A stretch of DNA of 64,000 nt from Ornithinimicrobium tianjinense. GTDB lineage: Bacteria > Actinomycetota > Actinomycetes > Actinomycetales > Dermatophilaceae. The stretch lies in NCBI RefSeq assembly GCF_014636495.1, contig NZ_BMEM01000001.1, forward strand, positions 651,892-715,891. The letters are read 5' to 3'. Positions within the stretch are counted from its first letter, which is position 1. Each line of letters begins with the position of its first letter. The notes beneath the pieces are model-generated. The model had not been told where the DNA came from, ran no database searches, and saw only the letters and a list, made by a program, of their open reading frames with translations. This document shows positions 17,542-26,655 of the stretch, piece by piece. Made by a program: the position numbers and the translations under genes.

Positions 17542-19071
17542 TCACACCAGCAGCGTGGCGGCCGCCCGTCGCGGGTCCGCAGCCGCCTCGAGCCGGCCGT
17601 CGGAGTGACGCGCTGCGGCGCCGACCCCGCCGAAGAACATCGACAGCGGCGGGTGCTCGTGGCGCGCCAGCCCCGCCCCGTCCAGGCTGGCCGCGATCTC
17701 CTCGTCCTGCTCGTGCTCGATCCGGTCCGTCCCGTCGTCGAGACGCCGAGGGTGCATCCGTGGCCGGTCGATCGCCGTCTGCAGCGCCTCCCCGTGACGG
17801 GCGACGTGGATCATCACCTGGGCCAGGGCGGTGGTGATCCGGTCGGCCCCCGGTGTGCCGATGGCGATGACCGAGCCGTCCGCCAGACGGGCCGTGGTGG
17901 GCGCCATGTTGGAGGCCAGACGGGTGCCGGGCGCGACCGCGTGCAGGCCGAGCCGGTTGAGCTCCAGCTCGCCCAGCGCGTTGTTGGCCACCAGACCGGT
18001 CCCCGCCACGGTCATGCCGGACCCGTACCCCGCGCTCGCGGTGAGCGCGCACGCCATACCGTCCTCGTCCACGACGCTCACGTGCGCGGTGGACGGGGAC
18101 GTCGGCAGACCGGTCGCGCCGATCTCGTGGAGCGTCTCGAGCAGCTCGGCGCCGGCGGCCGCGAGGTCCTCGGCGGTGTCGATCCGGTCCAGCCGGATGT
18201 CGAGCACCTCCTTCATCACCGTCGCAGCGCGCGCGGGGGTGATGTCCCCCTCGACCGCGGCCAGCAGCCGCAGGAGGGCCGTGAGGACCGGCCCGCCGAT
18301 CGACGGCGGCGGGTTGCAGGCCAGGTCCCAGTCGCCCAGCCGACTGCGCAGGGCCGGTCGCGCGACGGGCCGGTATGCCGCAAGGTCCGCCGCGCCGAGC
18401 AGTCCGCCCCGCGCGGTCATGTCGTCGGCGATCGCGCGGGCGAGGTCGCCCGTGCAGAGGGTGCTGGCCCCCTCGGCACCGATGTGCTCGAGGGTGTCGG
18501 CGAGGAGCGGGTCACGGATCAGCGCCCCCACGGGCAGCGGTGCCCCGTCGTCGGTGTAGCGGGCCCGGGTGGCCTCGTCCCAGCTGAAGATCGGCGCGGA
18601 GGCGAGGACCAGGTAGGACTGGGCGGTCCTCGACAGCGCGAAACCCCCGCGGGCGACATCGGCCGCCGGCCGGAGCAGCTCGTGCCAGAGGGCTGAGCCG
18701 AAGCGCTCGTGCGCCGCGGCCATCCCGGCGATCAATCCGGGCGTGGCCACGGAGGCCGGGCCGACGTAGGTCACCATCCCGCCGCCGTACGCGATCTCTC
18801 TGCGGATCAGCCCTCGCTCGCCGAACGCCTCACGGGGCTGCCCGCGCCCCGGCATCTCGACGTTGCCGTCGACCACGACGGGATCGCCGTGCACGGGCCA
18901 GATGTTGACGAACCCACCGCCGAGGGGAGCGACGATCCCGGGCTCGGTCACCGTGGTGGTCAGCATGGCGGTGATCGCAGCGTCCACCGCGTTGCCGCCC
19001 TGGGCGAGCGCGTGGGCCGCGGCCTCGGTGGCGTGGGCGTTGGGCGCGGCGATCGCGGCACGTCGGCTCAT
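17542..19071 (-). CDS. Gamma-glutamyltransferase family protein
   Basis: N-terminal nucleophile hydrolase that matures by self-cleavage and moves or hydrolyses gamma-glutamyl groups. The 509-residue protein has the N-terminal LATEAA-like segment ATEAAAHALAQGGNAVDAAI, then the large subunit, and the cleavage site before Thr328 in PSTAHVSVVDEDG. SNMAPT and GTPGADRITTALAQV follow in the small subunit. No signal peptide is present, so the enzyme is probably cytoplasmic, unlike the periplasmic E. coli Ggt. The start ATG 19071 follows nucS by 36 bp on the same strand. Exact substrate is unknown; distant family members act on cephalosporin acyl groups. Confidence 0.88.
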   Translation of the reverse strand: MSRRAAIAAPNAHATEAAAHALAQGGNAVDAAITAMLTTTVTEPGIVAPLGGGFVNIWPVHGDPVVVDGNVEMPGRGQPREAFGERGLIRREIAYGGGMVTYVGPASVATPGLIAGMAAAHERFGSALWHELLRPAADVARGGFALSRTAQSYLVLASAPIFSWDEATRARYTDDGAPLPVGALIRDPLLADTLEHIGAEGASTLCTGDLARAIADDMTARGGLLGAADLAAYRPVARPALRSRLGDWDLACNPPPSIGGPVLTALLRLLAAVEGDITPARAATVMKEVLDIRLDRIDTAEDLAAAGAELLETLHEIGATGLPTSPSTAHVSVVDEDGMACALTASAGYGSGMTVAGTGLVANNALGELELNRLGLHAVAPGTRLASNMAPTTARLADGSVIAIGTPGADRITTALAQVMIHVARHGEALQTAIDRPRMHPRRLDDGTDRIEHEQDEEIAASLDGAGLARHEHPPLSMFFGGVGAAARHSDGRLEAAADPRRAAATLLV

Positions 19072-19107
19072 GGGGATGATTCTGCCGTGCCCCGTGCGGT
19101 CGGTGCG

Positions 19108-19803
19108 TCAGAAGAGCCGCGACCCCGCGTCGTCCAGACCTCGCAGCGCCTCGTAGTCCAGCGTCACGCAGCGGATGCCGCGGTCGGTCGCGAGCACGCG
19201 GGCCTGCGGCTTGATGACCTGCGCGGCGAAGACGCCCTGGACCGGCGCGAGGTGGGGGTCGCGGTTGAGCAGCTCGAGATAGCGGGTCAGCTGCTCCACC
19301 CCGTCGATGTCGCCGCGGCGCTTGATCTCCACGGCCACCGTCGCGCCGGTGCCGTCCTTGCAGAGGATGTCGACGGGGCCGATGGCCGTCATGTACTCAC
19401 GCCGCAGCAGGCTCCAGCCGTCGCCCAGGGTCCCGATGTGCTCGGCGAGCAGCGCCTGCAGCTGGGACTCGACGCCGTCCTTGACCAGCCCGGGGTCCAC
19501 GCCCAGCTCGTGGGAGCTGTCCGAGAGCACCTCGTGCAGCCGGATCCGCAGGGTGTCGTCGCGCTTGCCGTGCCGGACGACCCACACCGCCTCGGTCCCC
19601 TCCTCGCGCTCGGCCTCGTCGGGCTCGACCTCGGTCATCGCGCACGGGGGAGCCATCCAGTTGAGCGGCTTGTAGGAGCCGCCGTCGGAGTGCACGAGGA
19701 CGGAGCCGTCCGCCTTGACCATGAGCAGGCGGGTGGCCAGGGGCAGGTGGGCCTCGAGGGCGCCCTGGTAGTCCACGGAGCAACGGGCGATGACGACACG
19801 CAC
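19108..19803 (-). CDS. nucS: Mismatch-specific endonuclease NucS/EndoMS
   Basis: Cuts both strands at mismatched bases and provides the non-canonical mismatch repair of Actinobacteria, which lack MutS/MutL. The 231-residue product has an N-terminal DNA-binding half and a C-terminal RecB-like nuclease with VDILCKD (Asp145) and [20 protein letters not shown] (Glu159, Lys161 and the QxxxY). The last residues, SRLF, resemble the short beta-clamp-binding tail known in this family. GTG 19803 is selected: TAGTCT (19811-19816, complement) lies seven bases upstream, which indicates a leaderless start. It is divergent from the dehydrogenase gene. Confidence 0.95.
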   Translation of the reverse strand: MRVVIARCSVDYQGALEAHLPLATRLLMVKADGSVLVHSDGGSYKPLNWMAPPCAMTEVEPDEAEREEGTEAVWVVRHGKRDDTLRIRLHEVLSDSSHELGVDPGLVKDGVESQLQALLAEHIGTLGDGWSLLRREYMTAIGPVDILCKDGTGATVAVEIKRRGDIDGVEQLTRYLELLNRDPHLAPVQGVFAAQVIKPQARVLATDRGIRCVTLDYEALRGLDDAGSRLF

Positions 19804-19810
19804 GGGCGCC

Positions 19811-19816
19811 AGACTA
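19811..19816 (-). promoter_or_regulatory. -10 box of nucS, leaderless type
   Basis: On the minus strand TAGTCT is followed by seven bases and the GTG start codon at 19803, so transcription should begin at or next to the start codon. No ribosome binding site is visible. Confidence 0.5.
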
Positions 19817-19843
19817 ACCCGGCGGGGGTGAGAGGATCGGCGC

Positions 19844-21526
19844 ATGCGTGAGATCAACAAGGTCGGGGTCGTCGGACTGGGCACCATGGGTGCGGGCATC
19901 GTGGAGGTCTTCGCGAGGGGAGGGCTCGAGGTCGTCGGGGTCGAGACGACCGACGAGTATGCCGAGCGCGGCCGGGCGATCCTGCAGGGCTCCACCGACC
20001 GCGCCGTCGCCAAGGGCAAGCTCGACGAGGCCGGGCAGGCCGAGATCCTGGGACGGGTCACGATCACGACCGACTTCGCCGACCTGGCGGGCGCGGACCT
20101 CGTCGTCGAGGCCGTCCCGGAGATCATGAGCCTCAAGCACGAGGTGTTCGGCCGCCTGGACGAGATCGTCGACGAGGACGCGGTGCTGGCGACCAACACC
20201 TCCAGCCTCTCGGTCACCGAGATCGCCGCCCCGACCCGGCGCCCCGAGCGGGTGCTGGGCCTGCACTTCTTCAACCCGGCACCCGTCCTCAAGCTCGTCG
20301 AGGTCATCACCACGCTGCGCACCGACGTCGCCGTCCGCGACGCCGTCGTCGCGGTGTCCGAGCGGCTGGGCAAGAAGCCCGTCGTGGTCGGCGACCGGGC
20401 CGGCTTCGTGGCCAACTACCTGCTCTTCGGCTACTTCACGTCCGCGCTGCGGATGCTCGAGCACGGCCACGTCAGCCGCGAGGACCTCGACACCGCCATG
20501 CGCGTCGGCGCCGGGCTGCCGATGGGGCCGTGCACCCTCGTCGACCTGGTCGGTCTGGACGTCTGCCACCACATCGGCGAGGTCATCTACGCGCACAGCC
20601 GCTCGCCGATGCACGCGCCGAGCGCGATGCTCGGCCGGATGGTCACGGCCGGTCTGCTGGGCCGCAAGAGCGGTCGCGGCTTCTACACCTACGACCGCCC
20701 GGGCAGCGGCAAGGTCGTCGAGGACGCGCAGACCCCCGCGGCTGTCGAGGCGCCGGCCCTCTCGACCGTCGGTGTGGTCGGCTCCGGCGCGATCGCCGAG
20801 GAGCTCGCCTCCCGCCTGGAGGAGGGGGGCTACGTCGTCGTGCACGTCACCGACGCCGACGACTCCGAGGACCTGCAGCGCCTGCGCGAGGCCGGCCTGG
20901 TCATCGAGGCCCAGGAGCTGGACACCGAGGTCGAGGACCTCGAGGAGCTGGAGGACGGCGCCGAGCTGCCGGGCCGCGACATCGACGACCTCTTCGCCGA
21001 GCTGGGCGAGATCACCGGCCCCGACACGATCCTGACGACCGTCAACTCCGCGGCCGCCGTGGCGCTGGGCGCGATCTCGGGGCGGCCCGAGCGCTGCGTG
21101 GTCCTGCGCGTGCACGCCCCCACCGGCAACGGCCAGGTCGTGGAGATCGGGCGCACCTCCGTCACCGACGAGGGGATCGTCGCCACCCTGCGCGACCTCG
21201 TCTCCCGCCTGGGCGCCGAGCCGGTCGTCTGTCGCGACCGCGCCGGCCTCGTCGTCGACGCGCTGCTCGTGCCGCACCTCAACGACGCGGTCCGGATGGT
21301 CGACGAGGGCTACGCCTCCGTCGAGGACGTCGACACCGCGCTGCAGTACGGCCTGGGCTACCCCGCCGGCCCCTTCGCGATGATCGACGCCATCGGCGCG
21401 GACGAGGTCCTCGCGGTCTGCGAGGAGCTGGCCTCCGGCGGGTCCGGTATGCCGCGCGAGGCCGTGGAGGCCTCGCCCCTCCTCGTCGAGCACGTGCTGC
21501 TCGACCGGCCGTTCACCGGCGCCTGA
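19844..21526 (+). CDS. 3-hydroxyacyl-CoA dehydrogenase with two tandem modules
   Basis: NAD-dependent oxidation of 3-hydroxyacyl-CoA in beta-oxidation or of 3-hydroxybutyryl-CoA. The 560-residue protein consists of two 3HCDH units. Module 1 (about 1-290) is complete: [20 protein letters not shown]ossmann loop, [30 protein letters not shown] with the catalytic His, and [13 protein letters not shown]. Module 2 (about 305-560) has a degenerate nucleotide loop ([20 protein letters not shown]), an acidic Glu/Asp-rich stretch and [10 protein letters not shown] in place of TNTSSL, then a good C-terminal 3HCDH helix bundle ([18 protein letters not shown]). Module 2 is probably a substrate-binding or dimer-like partner rather than a second active site. 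ATG 19844 has GAGAGGA upstream. Confidence 0.9.
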   Translation: MREINKVGVVGLGTMGAGIVEVFARGGLEVVGVETTDEYAERGRAILQGSTDRAVAKGKLDEAGQAEILGRVTITTDFADLAGADLVVEAVPEIMSLKHEVFGRLDEIVDEDAVLATNTSSLSVTEIAAPTRRPERVLGLHFFNPAPVLKLVEVITTLRTDVAVRDAVVAVSERLGKKPVVVGDRAGFVANYLLFGYFTSALRMLEHGHVSREDLDTAMRVGAGLPMGPCTLVDLVGLDVCHHIGEVIYAHSRSPMHAPSAMLGRMVTAGLLGRKSGRGFYTYDRPGSGKVVEDAQTPAAVEAPALSTVGVVGSGAIAEELASRLEEGGYVVVHVTDADDSEDLQRLREAGLVIEAQELDTEVEDLEELEDGAELPGRDIDDLFAELGEITGPDTILTTVNSAAAVALGAISGRPERCVVLRVHAPTGNGQVVEIGRTSVTDEGIVATLRDLVSRLGAEPVVCRDRAGLVVDALLVPHLNDAVRMVDEGYASVEDVDTALQYGLGYPAGPFAMIDAIGADEVLAVCEELASGGSGMPREAVEASPLLVEHVLLDRPFTGA

Positions 21527-21539
21527 CCGCCGGCGGCCG

Positions 21540-21851
21540 ATGCCCCGCTCCAACCGGCCCCGCCGCTCCGGACGCCCGTCCGGAGCGGGCGGGCTCCCGC
21601 CCTCGCTGCGCCGCCCGGCGGTGACCGAGGTCCGGTATGCCGGTCAGGTCTGGGTCGTGCGTGAGGTGCGGCCCAACGACACCGGTCGGTCCTACCGGTG
21701 CCCCGGCTGCCAGGGCGAGGTCGGCGCGGACGTGGCTCACACCGTCGTGTGGCCGGCCGAGACGATGCAGACGGTGGAGAACCGACGTCACTGGCACTCG
21801 GTGTGCTGGGCGGCGCGGGAGCGTCGGCGCCCGGGCGGCTCGTTCGCCTAG
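21540..21851 (+). CDS. Small zinc-ribbon-like actinobacterial protein
   Basis: 103 residues: a basic, disordered N-terminus (SNRPRRSGRPSG), then VWVVREVRPNDTGRSYRCPGCQGEVG and a C-terminal HTVVW...RHWHSVCWAARERR. The CPGC pair plus downstream HWHSVC could bind one zinc ion. Such proteins are widespread in Actinobacteria and often annotated as ATP/GTP-binding protein without evidence; no P-loop is present. It starts 13 bp after the dehydrogenase stop and is likely co-transcribed with it. Confidence 0.75.
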   Translation: MPRSNRPRRSGRPSGAGGLPPSLRRPAVTEVRYAGQVWVVREVRPNDTGRSYRCPGCQGEVGADVAHTVVWPAETMQTVENRRHWHSVCWAARERRRPGGSFA

Positions 21852-21855
21852 CGGG

Positions 21856-23190
21856 CTAGAGGGAGTTCTGCCGCGGGACGAGCACCTGGTGGTAGATGAG
21901 CAGCAGGCCGGCCGCGACCGGGATGGCGATGAGCGCGCCGAGGACGCCGAGCAGCGTGCCGCCGACGAGGACGGCGACGACCGTCACCGCTCCTGGGACG
22001 GCCACGGTCCGGCGCATGACGTTGGGCACGATCACGTAGTTCTCGAACTGCTGGTAGATGACGTAGTAGACGAGGACGACGAGGGCGGTCGTGGGGCTGA
22101 CGGTCAGCGCGGCCAGCGCCACGAGCCCGGCGCCCAGCGTGGCACCGACCATCGGGATCAGCCCGAGCAGGCCCACGAGCATCGCCAGGATCGCGGAGTA
22201 GGGGATGCCGAGGATCTGCATCATCACCCAGGAGGCGACCGCGTTGATGCTCGCGACGGCGGTCTGCCCGAGGGCGTAGCCGCCGACCCGCCGCATGATC
22301 TCCTCGGCCAGCGCGCGCACGCGCGGCCGGCGGCTGCGGGGGACCAGGCGGTAGGCCGCCTCCTTGACCGTGGGCAGGGTGGCGAGCAGGTAGAGGGTGA
22401 GGATGATCGAGGTGAACAGTCCCACGAGGTTGCCCGCGACCCACCCGGCCGCGCCGAGCACCCCGCCGAAGACGGTGGACAGCGTGCCGCTGTCGGTCGC
22501 CAGGCGCTCGATCTCGGAGGTGAGTCGCTCCTCGATGCCGTAGCGCGCGTCCAGGTCGTTGAGCCACGGGGCGCTGAGCAGCTCCCGGACGTAGCCGGGG
22601 GCCTGCTCTCCGAGCGTGCTGGCCTGGGTCACCGTGGGCGGCACGACGAGGACGCCGACCACGGTGACGGCCCCGACGAGCCCGAGGAACACCAGGCCGA
22701 CGGCGCTGCCCCGCCCCACGCCCCGTCGCGTCAGCCAGCGCACCACCGGGTCCAGGGCCAGGGTGACGAAGACCGAGACGAGCAGGAAGGTGAGGACCGA
22801 GGTGAGCCGGGTGAGGTTCTGCACGAGCAGCCAGGCGAGGAGGGCGCCGAGAGCGAAGGTGAAACCGAGGTAGAAGGGCGAACCCAGGGCCCACCCCCGC
22901 GCCGCGTCCGGACCGGGGGCGAGCTCGGGCAGGTGGTCCGGGCCCGGCGCGGTCGACCCGGAGGTGGGAGCCGGACCGGCGAGGGCGTCCGGGGCCGCCA
23001 GGTCGGCGCGCGGGTCGTTGCCCTCCAGCAGCGCGAGCTGGCGCTCGCGGTAGTCCTGCCAACGGCGCACGGCGCCCCGACCCGCTCGCGGCAGGTGCTG
23101 GGGGCGCAGCCGTGACAGCGGGGCCACCCGGCCGAGACGCCGTCCCAGCCCGCCGCGCCGGCCCCGGCCGGTCCGAGGCTGCCCCGTCAC
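21856..23190 (-). CDS. AI-2E family (TqsA/PerM-like) membrane transporter
   Basis: A permease of the AI-2E superfamily with about eight transmembrane helices. Signatures are GSPFYLGFTFALGALLAWLL (first helix pair), FVTLALDPVVRWLTRRGVGR and the C-terminal GIPYSAILAMLVGLLGLIPM motif followed by YVIYQQFENYVIVPNVMRR. Substrates vary (autoinducer-2, Na+/H+ or others) and cannot be inferred. The start is taken as GTG 23190, whose GTGA overlaps the TGA of the upstream epimerase gene, suggesting coupling; this gives a basic cytoplasmic tail of about 60 residues. An internal GTG at 23070 is an alternative start. Confidence 0.88.
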   Translation of the reverse strand: MTGQPRTGRGRRGGLGRRLGRVAPLSRLRPQHLPRAGRGAVRRWQDYRERQLALLEGNDPRADLAAPDALAGPAPTSGSTAPGPDHLPELAPGPDAARGWALGSPFYLGFTFALGALLAWLLVQNLTRLTSVLTFLLVSVFVTLALDPVVRWLTRRGVGRGSAVGLVFLGLVGAVTVVGVLVVPPTVTQASTLGEQAPGYVRELLSAPWLNDLDARYGIEERLTSEIERLATDSGTLSTVFGGVLGAAGWVAGNLVGLFTSIILTLYLLATLPTVKEAAYRLVPRSRRPRVRALAEEIMRRVGGYALGQTAVASINAVASWVMMQILGIPYSAILAMLVGLLGLIPMVGATLGAGLVALAALTVSPTTALVVLVYYVIYQQFENYVIVPNVMRRTVAVPGAVTVVAVLVGGTLLGVLGALIAIPVAAGLLLIYHQVLVPRQNSL

Positions 23191-23693
23191 CCGGCGGGCT
23201 CCACCAGCTCCACGAGCACGCCGCCGGCGTCCTTGGGGTGGATGAAGTTGATCCGGGACCCGGCGGTGCCGCGCCGCGGCTCGTCGTAGAGGAGGCGCAG
23301 CCCGCGCTCGCGCAGCAGCGCTGAGACGGCCTCGACGTCGCTGACGCGGTAGGCCAGCTGCTGCAGACCGGGCCCGTTGCGGTCGATGAACCGCGCGATG
23401 GTCGACTCCGGACCGGTCGGCGCGAGCAGCTGGATCAGTGTCGGCGGCGGGCCGCCGCCCGGGTCGGCCGGACCGACCGCGATCATCGCCTCGCGCACGC
23501 CCTGCTCGGCGTTGACCTCCTCGTGCACGAGGCGGTTGCCCAGGACCCCCTGGTGGAAGGCCAGCGCGGCGTCGAGGTCGGGGACGGCGATCCCGACGTG
23601 GTCGACCGCCAGCAGGAACGGGCCCAGGTCCCCCAGGCCCGCGGCCTCCGGCCCGTCGGCGTGCTGCTGTCCCTGACCCGGCGTCGCGCTCAT
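23187..23693 (-). CDS. mce: Methylmalonyl-CoA epimerase
   Basis: Interconverts (2S)- and (2R)-methylmalonyl-CoA in propionyl-CoA metabolism. The 168-residue protein has the vicinal oxygen chelate fold with metal ligands in FLLAVDHVGIAVPDLDAA (His32) and INFIHPKDAGGVLVELVEP (His and the C-terminal Glu), the standard epimerase pattern. A Gly/Gln-rich 25-residue leader precedes the fold. ATG 23693 is used; GTG 23699 is two codons further upstream in frame. It overlaps the AI-2E gene by 4 bases. The pathway partners meaB and cobalamin adenosyltransferase are nearby, but the mutase itself is not in the window. Confidence 0.9.
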   Translation of the reverse strand: MSATPGQGQQHADGPEAAGLGDLGPFLLAVDHVGIAVPDLDAALAFHQGVLGNRLVHEEVNAEQGVREAMIAVGPADPGGGPPPTLIQLLAPTGPESTIARFIDRNGPGLQQLAYRVSDVEAVSALLRERGLRLLYDEPRRGTAGSRINFIHPKDAGGVLVELVEPAG

Positions 23694-23752
23694 GGTCACA
23701 GCCTAGGACGCACCGCCGACACGGGCCGGGCACCGGGCCACGGCGCAGGGGT

Positions 23753-23765
23753 TAGCGTTCGTCCA
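23753..23765 (+). promoter_or_regulatory. -10 box of the amidohydrolase gene, leaderless type
   Basis: TAGCGT (23753-23758) is followed by six bases and ATG 23765, with no ribosome binding site, which predicts a leaderless transcript divergent from the epimerase gene. Confidence 0.5.
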
Positions 23766-25291
23766 TGCCTGACCTGCTCCTGCGCCACGTCCGTGTGGTC
23801 CCGCTCGACGGTGCTGACAGCGACGCGCCCGCACGCCCCGTCGAGCCCACCGACGTCCTCCTGCTCGACGGGAGCGTCGCCGAGGTGGGGCGCGGGATCG
23901 CGGCGCGCGACGGCATACCCGAGGTCGACGGGGCAGGGCGGTGGGCGCTGCCCGGGCTCTGGGACCACCACGTCCACGTGGCGCAGTGGGGCCTGACCCG
24001 CTCGCGCATCGACACCTCGGCGGCCACCGGCGTCGAGCACGCGCTCCAGATCGTCCGGGACGCGATGGACCGCGAGCCGCTCCCGCGGTCCGGCGTCGTC
24101 GTCGGCTACGGGCACCGCACCGCAACATGGGCGGAGCAGCCGTCGGTGGCGGCGCTCGACGCGCTCACCACCGCGGTCCCGGTGGTCCTCATCAGCGGCG
24201 ACGCCCACCACGGCTGGCTCAACTCCCCGGCCCTCCGGCTGCTCGACGCGCCCGCCACGACGGCGGTCGTGGAGGAGTGGGACTGGTTCGGCGTCTACGA
24301 CCGGCTGGCCGAGCTGCCCGGGGCGCGGGAGGTCGCCGAGGACGGTGTGGCGGTCGCGCTGCGGGAGGCCCAGACCCGCGGCGTCGTCGGCGTGACCGAC
24401 CTGGAGTTCGGTCGTCCCTGGGAGCAGTGGCGGCAGCGCAAGCTCGACGGTATGCCACTCGTGCGCGCCCGGGTGGGGGTCTACCCCGAGGGCCTCGACG
24501 ACCTCGTCGCGACGGGGCTGCGCACCGGTGACCTGGTCACCGGCACCCGGGGGCTGGTCCGTCTCGGTCCGCTCAAGGTCATCTCCGACGGCTCGCTCAA
24601 CACCCGCACGGCATGGTGCTGCGAGCCGTTCCACCACGCCGAGGGCATGGCGGACCCGCACGGGGCGCCCAACATCGATGCTGCGGGACTCGCCGACCTC
24701 GTCGGGCGGGCCCACGCAGCCGGTCTGGAGTGCGCGGTGCACGCGATCGGCGACGCCGCGGTGCGCCAGGCGCTGGAGGTCTTCGCCTCGACCGGCGCGG
24801 TGGGAGGGATCGAGCACGCGCAGCTGGTCGCCGAGTCCGACCTGGAGCTGTGGAGCCGGCTGCCCGTGCGCGCGAGCGTCCAGCCGGCGCACCTGCTCGA
24901 CGACGTCGTCGCGATGGAGCGGCTGTGGCCGGACCGGACCGGCCGCACCTTCCCGCTGCGCTCGCTGCTGGACCGGGGCATCGAGGTGGCGCTCGGGTCC
25001 GACGCCCCGGTCTCCCCGCTCGACCCGTGGCTGGCCATGGCCGCCGCCGTCCACCGAGGGCCCGTCGACGGTGAGAGCTGGCACGCGGAGCAGGCCGTCA
25101 CCGTGCGTGAGGCGCTCGCCTGCTCGGTCGACGGCCAGCGGCTCCGGCCCGGCGCGCGCGGCGACGTGATCCTCCTCGACGACGACCCGCTCGGGGCCGC
25201 GGACCGACCCACGGGCGAGCAGGCCGCGGCCCTGCTGCGGACGGTCATCTCGGCCACCGTGGTCGACGGCGAGCTCGTCCACGGCGCGTGA
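23765..25291 (+). CDS. Amidohydrolase family protein (YtcJ-like)
   Basis: Metal-dependent hydrolase of 508 residues. The beta-sandwich at both ends ([13 protein letters not shown] and [11 protein letters not shown]) embraces a TIM barrel with metal ligands [15 protein letters not shown] (His69, His71), [46 protein letters not shown] and [13 protein letters not shown]. This layout matches amidohydrolase_3 enzymes such as N-substituted formamide deformylase and YtcJ. Substrate is unknown. It contains the 9-mer CGGCATACC at 23911, coding Gly-Ile-Pro with a rare ATA codon. Confidence 0.87.
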   Translation: MPDLLLRHVRVVPLDGADSDAPARPVEPTDVLLLDGSVAEVGRGIAARDGIPEVDGAGRWALPGLWDHHVHVAQWGLTRSRIDTSAATGVEHALQIVRDAMDREPLPRSGVVVGYGHRTATWAEQPSVAALDALTTAVPVVLISGDAHHGWLNSPALRLLDAPATTAVVEEWDWFGVYDRLAELPGAREVAEDGVAVALREAQTRGVVGVTDLEFGRPWEQWRQRKLDGMPLVRARVGVYPEGLDDLVATGLRTGDLVTGTRGLVRLGPLKVISDGSLNTRTAWCCEPFHHAEGMADPHGAPNIDAAGLADLVGRAHAAGLECAVHAIGDAAVRQALEVFASTGAVGGIEHAQLVAESDLELWSRLPVRASVQPAHLLDDVVAMERLWPDRTGRTFPLRSLLDRGIEVALGSDAPVSPLDPWLAMAAAVHRGPVDGESWHAEQAVTVREALACSVDGQRLRPGARGDVILLDDDPLGAADRPTGEQAAALLRTVISATVVDGELVHGA

Positions 25292-25312
25292 GGGAGCGTC
25301 GCCGGCGGAGAC

Positions 25313-25356
25313 TAGAGTGACGGTGAGAACCGGCACCCACCACCGACGCTGGAGGC
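25313..25356 (+). promoter_or_regulatory. Probable promoter and ribosome binding site of the thiolase gene
   Basis: TAGAGT (25313-25318) lies about 44 bp before ATG 25362, and GGAGG just before 25357 serves as ribosome binding site. The leader is about 37 bases. No -35 was assigned. Confidence 0.4.
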
Positions 25357-25361
25357 GCACC

Positions 25362-26636
25362 ATGACCGATCCCACCACCACCGAGCCGACCGACGTGCAG
25401 GCCACGCCCGAGCAGGGCGCCACGACCAGCCGCGCGACGACCACCTCGGTGCTCGTCGCCGGAGCACGCACCCCGATGGGCCGCCTGCTGGGCTCCCTCT
25501 CCGGGTTCAGCGCGGCCGAGCTGGGCGGCTTCGCGATCAAGGGCGCCCTGGAGAAGGCCGGCATCACCGGTGACCAGGTCGACTACGTGATCATGGGCCA
25601 GGTCCTCACCGCCGGCGCCGGCCAGATCCCCGCGCGCCAGGCCGCGGTCAAGGGCGGCATCCCGATGGACGTCCCGGCGCTGACCATCAACAAGGTCTGC
25701 CTCTCCGGCATCGACGCCATCGCGCTGGCCGACCAGCTCATCAGGGCGGGGGAGGTCGAGGTCGTCGTGGCCGGCGGCCAGGAGTCGATGTCCAACGCTC
25801 CGCACCTGCTCGAGAAGTCCCGCGGCGGCTACAAGTACGGCGACGTCACCGTGCGCGACCACATGGCCTACGACGGCCTGTGGGACGCCTTCACCGACCA
25901 GGCCATGGGCAACCTCACCGAGGACGCCAACACCGCCGACCGCGCCTTCACCCGCGAGGAGCAGGACGCCTTCTCCGCCCGCAGCCACCAGCTGGCCGCC
26001 GCGGCCTGGGACAAGGGACTCTTCGACGACGAGGTCGTCGCCGTCGACATCCCGCAGCGCAAGGGCGACCCGGTGAGCTTCAAGGCCGACGAGGGCATCC
26101 GCAAGGACACCACGGTGGAGTCGCTGGGCGGGCTGCGCCCCGCGTTCTCCAAGGACGGCACCATCACCGCCGGCTCCGCCTCCCAGATCTCCGACGGTGC
26201 CGCCGCGGTGGTCGTCATGAGCAAGGCCAAGGCCGAGGAGCTGGGGCTGTCCTGGATCGCCGAGATCGGCGCCCACGGCATCGTCGCCGGCCCCGACTCC
26301 AGCCTGCAGAGCCAGCCGGCCCAGGCCATCCGCGCGGCCTGCAAGAAGGAGGGCATCGAGCCCACCGACCTCGACCTCGTCGAGATCAACGAGGCCTTCG
26401 CCGCCGTCGGCCTGGCCTCGACCAAGGAGCTCGGCCTGGACCCGGAGCGCGTCAACGTCAACGGTGGCGCGATCGCGATGGGCCACCCGATCGGCATGTC
26501 CGGCGCCCGCATCCTGCTGCACCTGGCGCTGGAGCTCCAGCGTCGGGGTGGCGGCACCGGTGCCGCGGCGCTCTGCGGGGGCGGCGGCCAGGGCGACGCC
26601 CTGATCGTGCGCGTGCCCGCGGCCGCCCAGGGCTGA
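25362..26636 (+). CDS. Acetyl-CoA C-acetyltransferase (thiolase)
   Basis: Condenses two acetyl-CoA to acetoacetyl-CoA or cleaves it, as part of beta-oxidation or polyhydroxybutyrate/ketone metabolism. The 424-residue enzyme has the nucleophilic Cys113 in [12 protein letters not shown], the [11 protein letters not shown] segment, [15 protein letters not shown] with the catalytic His, and the C-terminal [12 protein letters not shown] with the second Cys. A Thr/Glu/Gln-rich stretch of about 28 residues precedes the catalytic domain. ATG 25362 has GGAGG upstream. meaB follows after 19 bp in the same direction, so the two may be co-transcribed. Confidence 0.94.
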   Translation: MTDPTTTEPTDVQATPEQGATTSRATTTSVLVAGARTPMGRLLGSLSGFSAAELGGFAIKGALEKAGITGDQVDYVIMGQVLTAGAGQIPARQAAVKGGIPMDVPALTINKVCLSGIDAIALADQLIRAGEVEVVVAGGQESMSNAPHLLEKSRGGYKYGDVTVRDHMAYDGLWDAFTDQAMGNLTEDANTADRAFTREEQDAFSARSHQLAAAAWDKGLFDDEVVAVDIPQRKGDPVSFKADEGIRKDTTVESLGGLRPAFSKDGTITAGSASQISDGAAAVVVMSKAKAEELGLSWIAEIGAHGIVAGPDSSLQSQPAQAIRAACKKEGIEPTDLDLVEINEAFAAVGLASTKELGLDPERVNVNGGAIAMGHPIGMSGARILLHLALELQRRGGGTGAAALCGGGGQGDALIVRVPAAAQG

Positions 26637-26655
26637 CCGCGGCCACCCGGCGCCG

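Noticed and set aside
18709..19851. 380-codon plus-strand open frame over ggt and nucS
   Set aside because: Antisense shadow of two recognised minus-strand genes.
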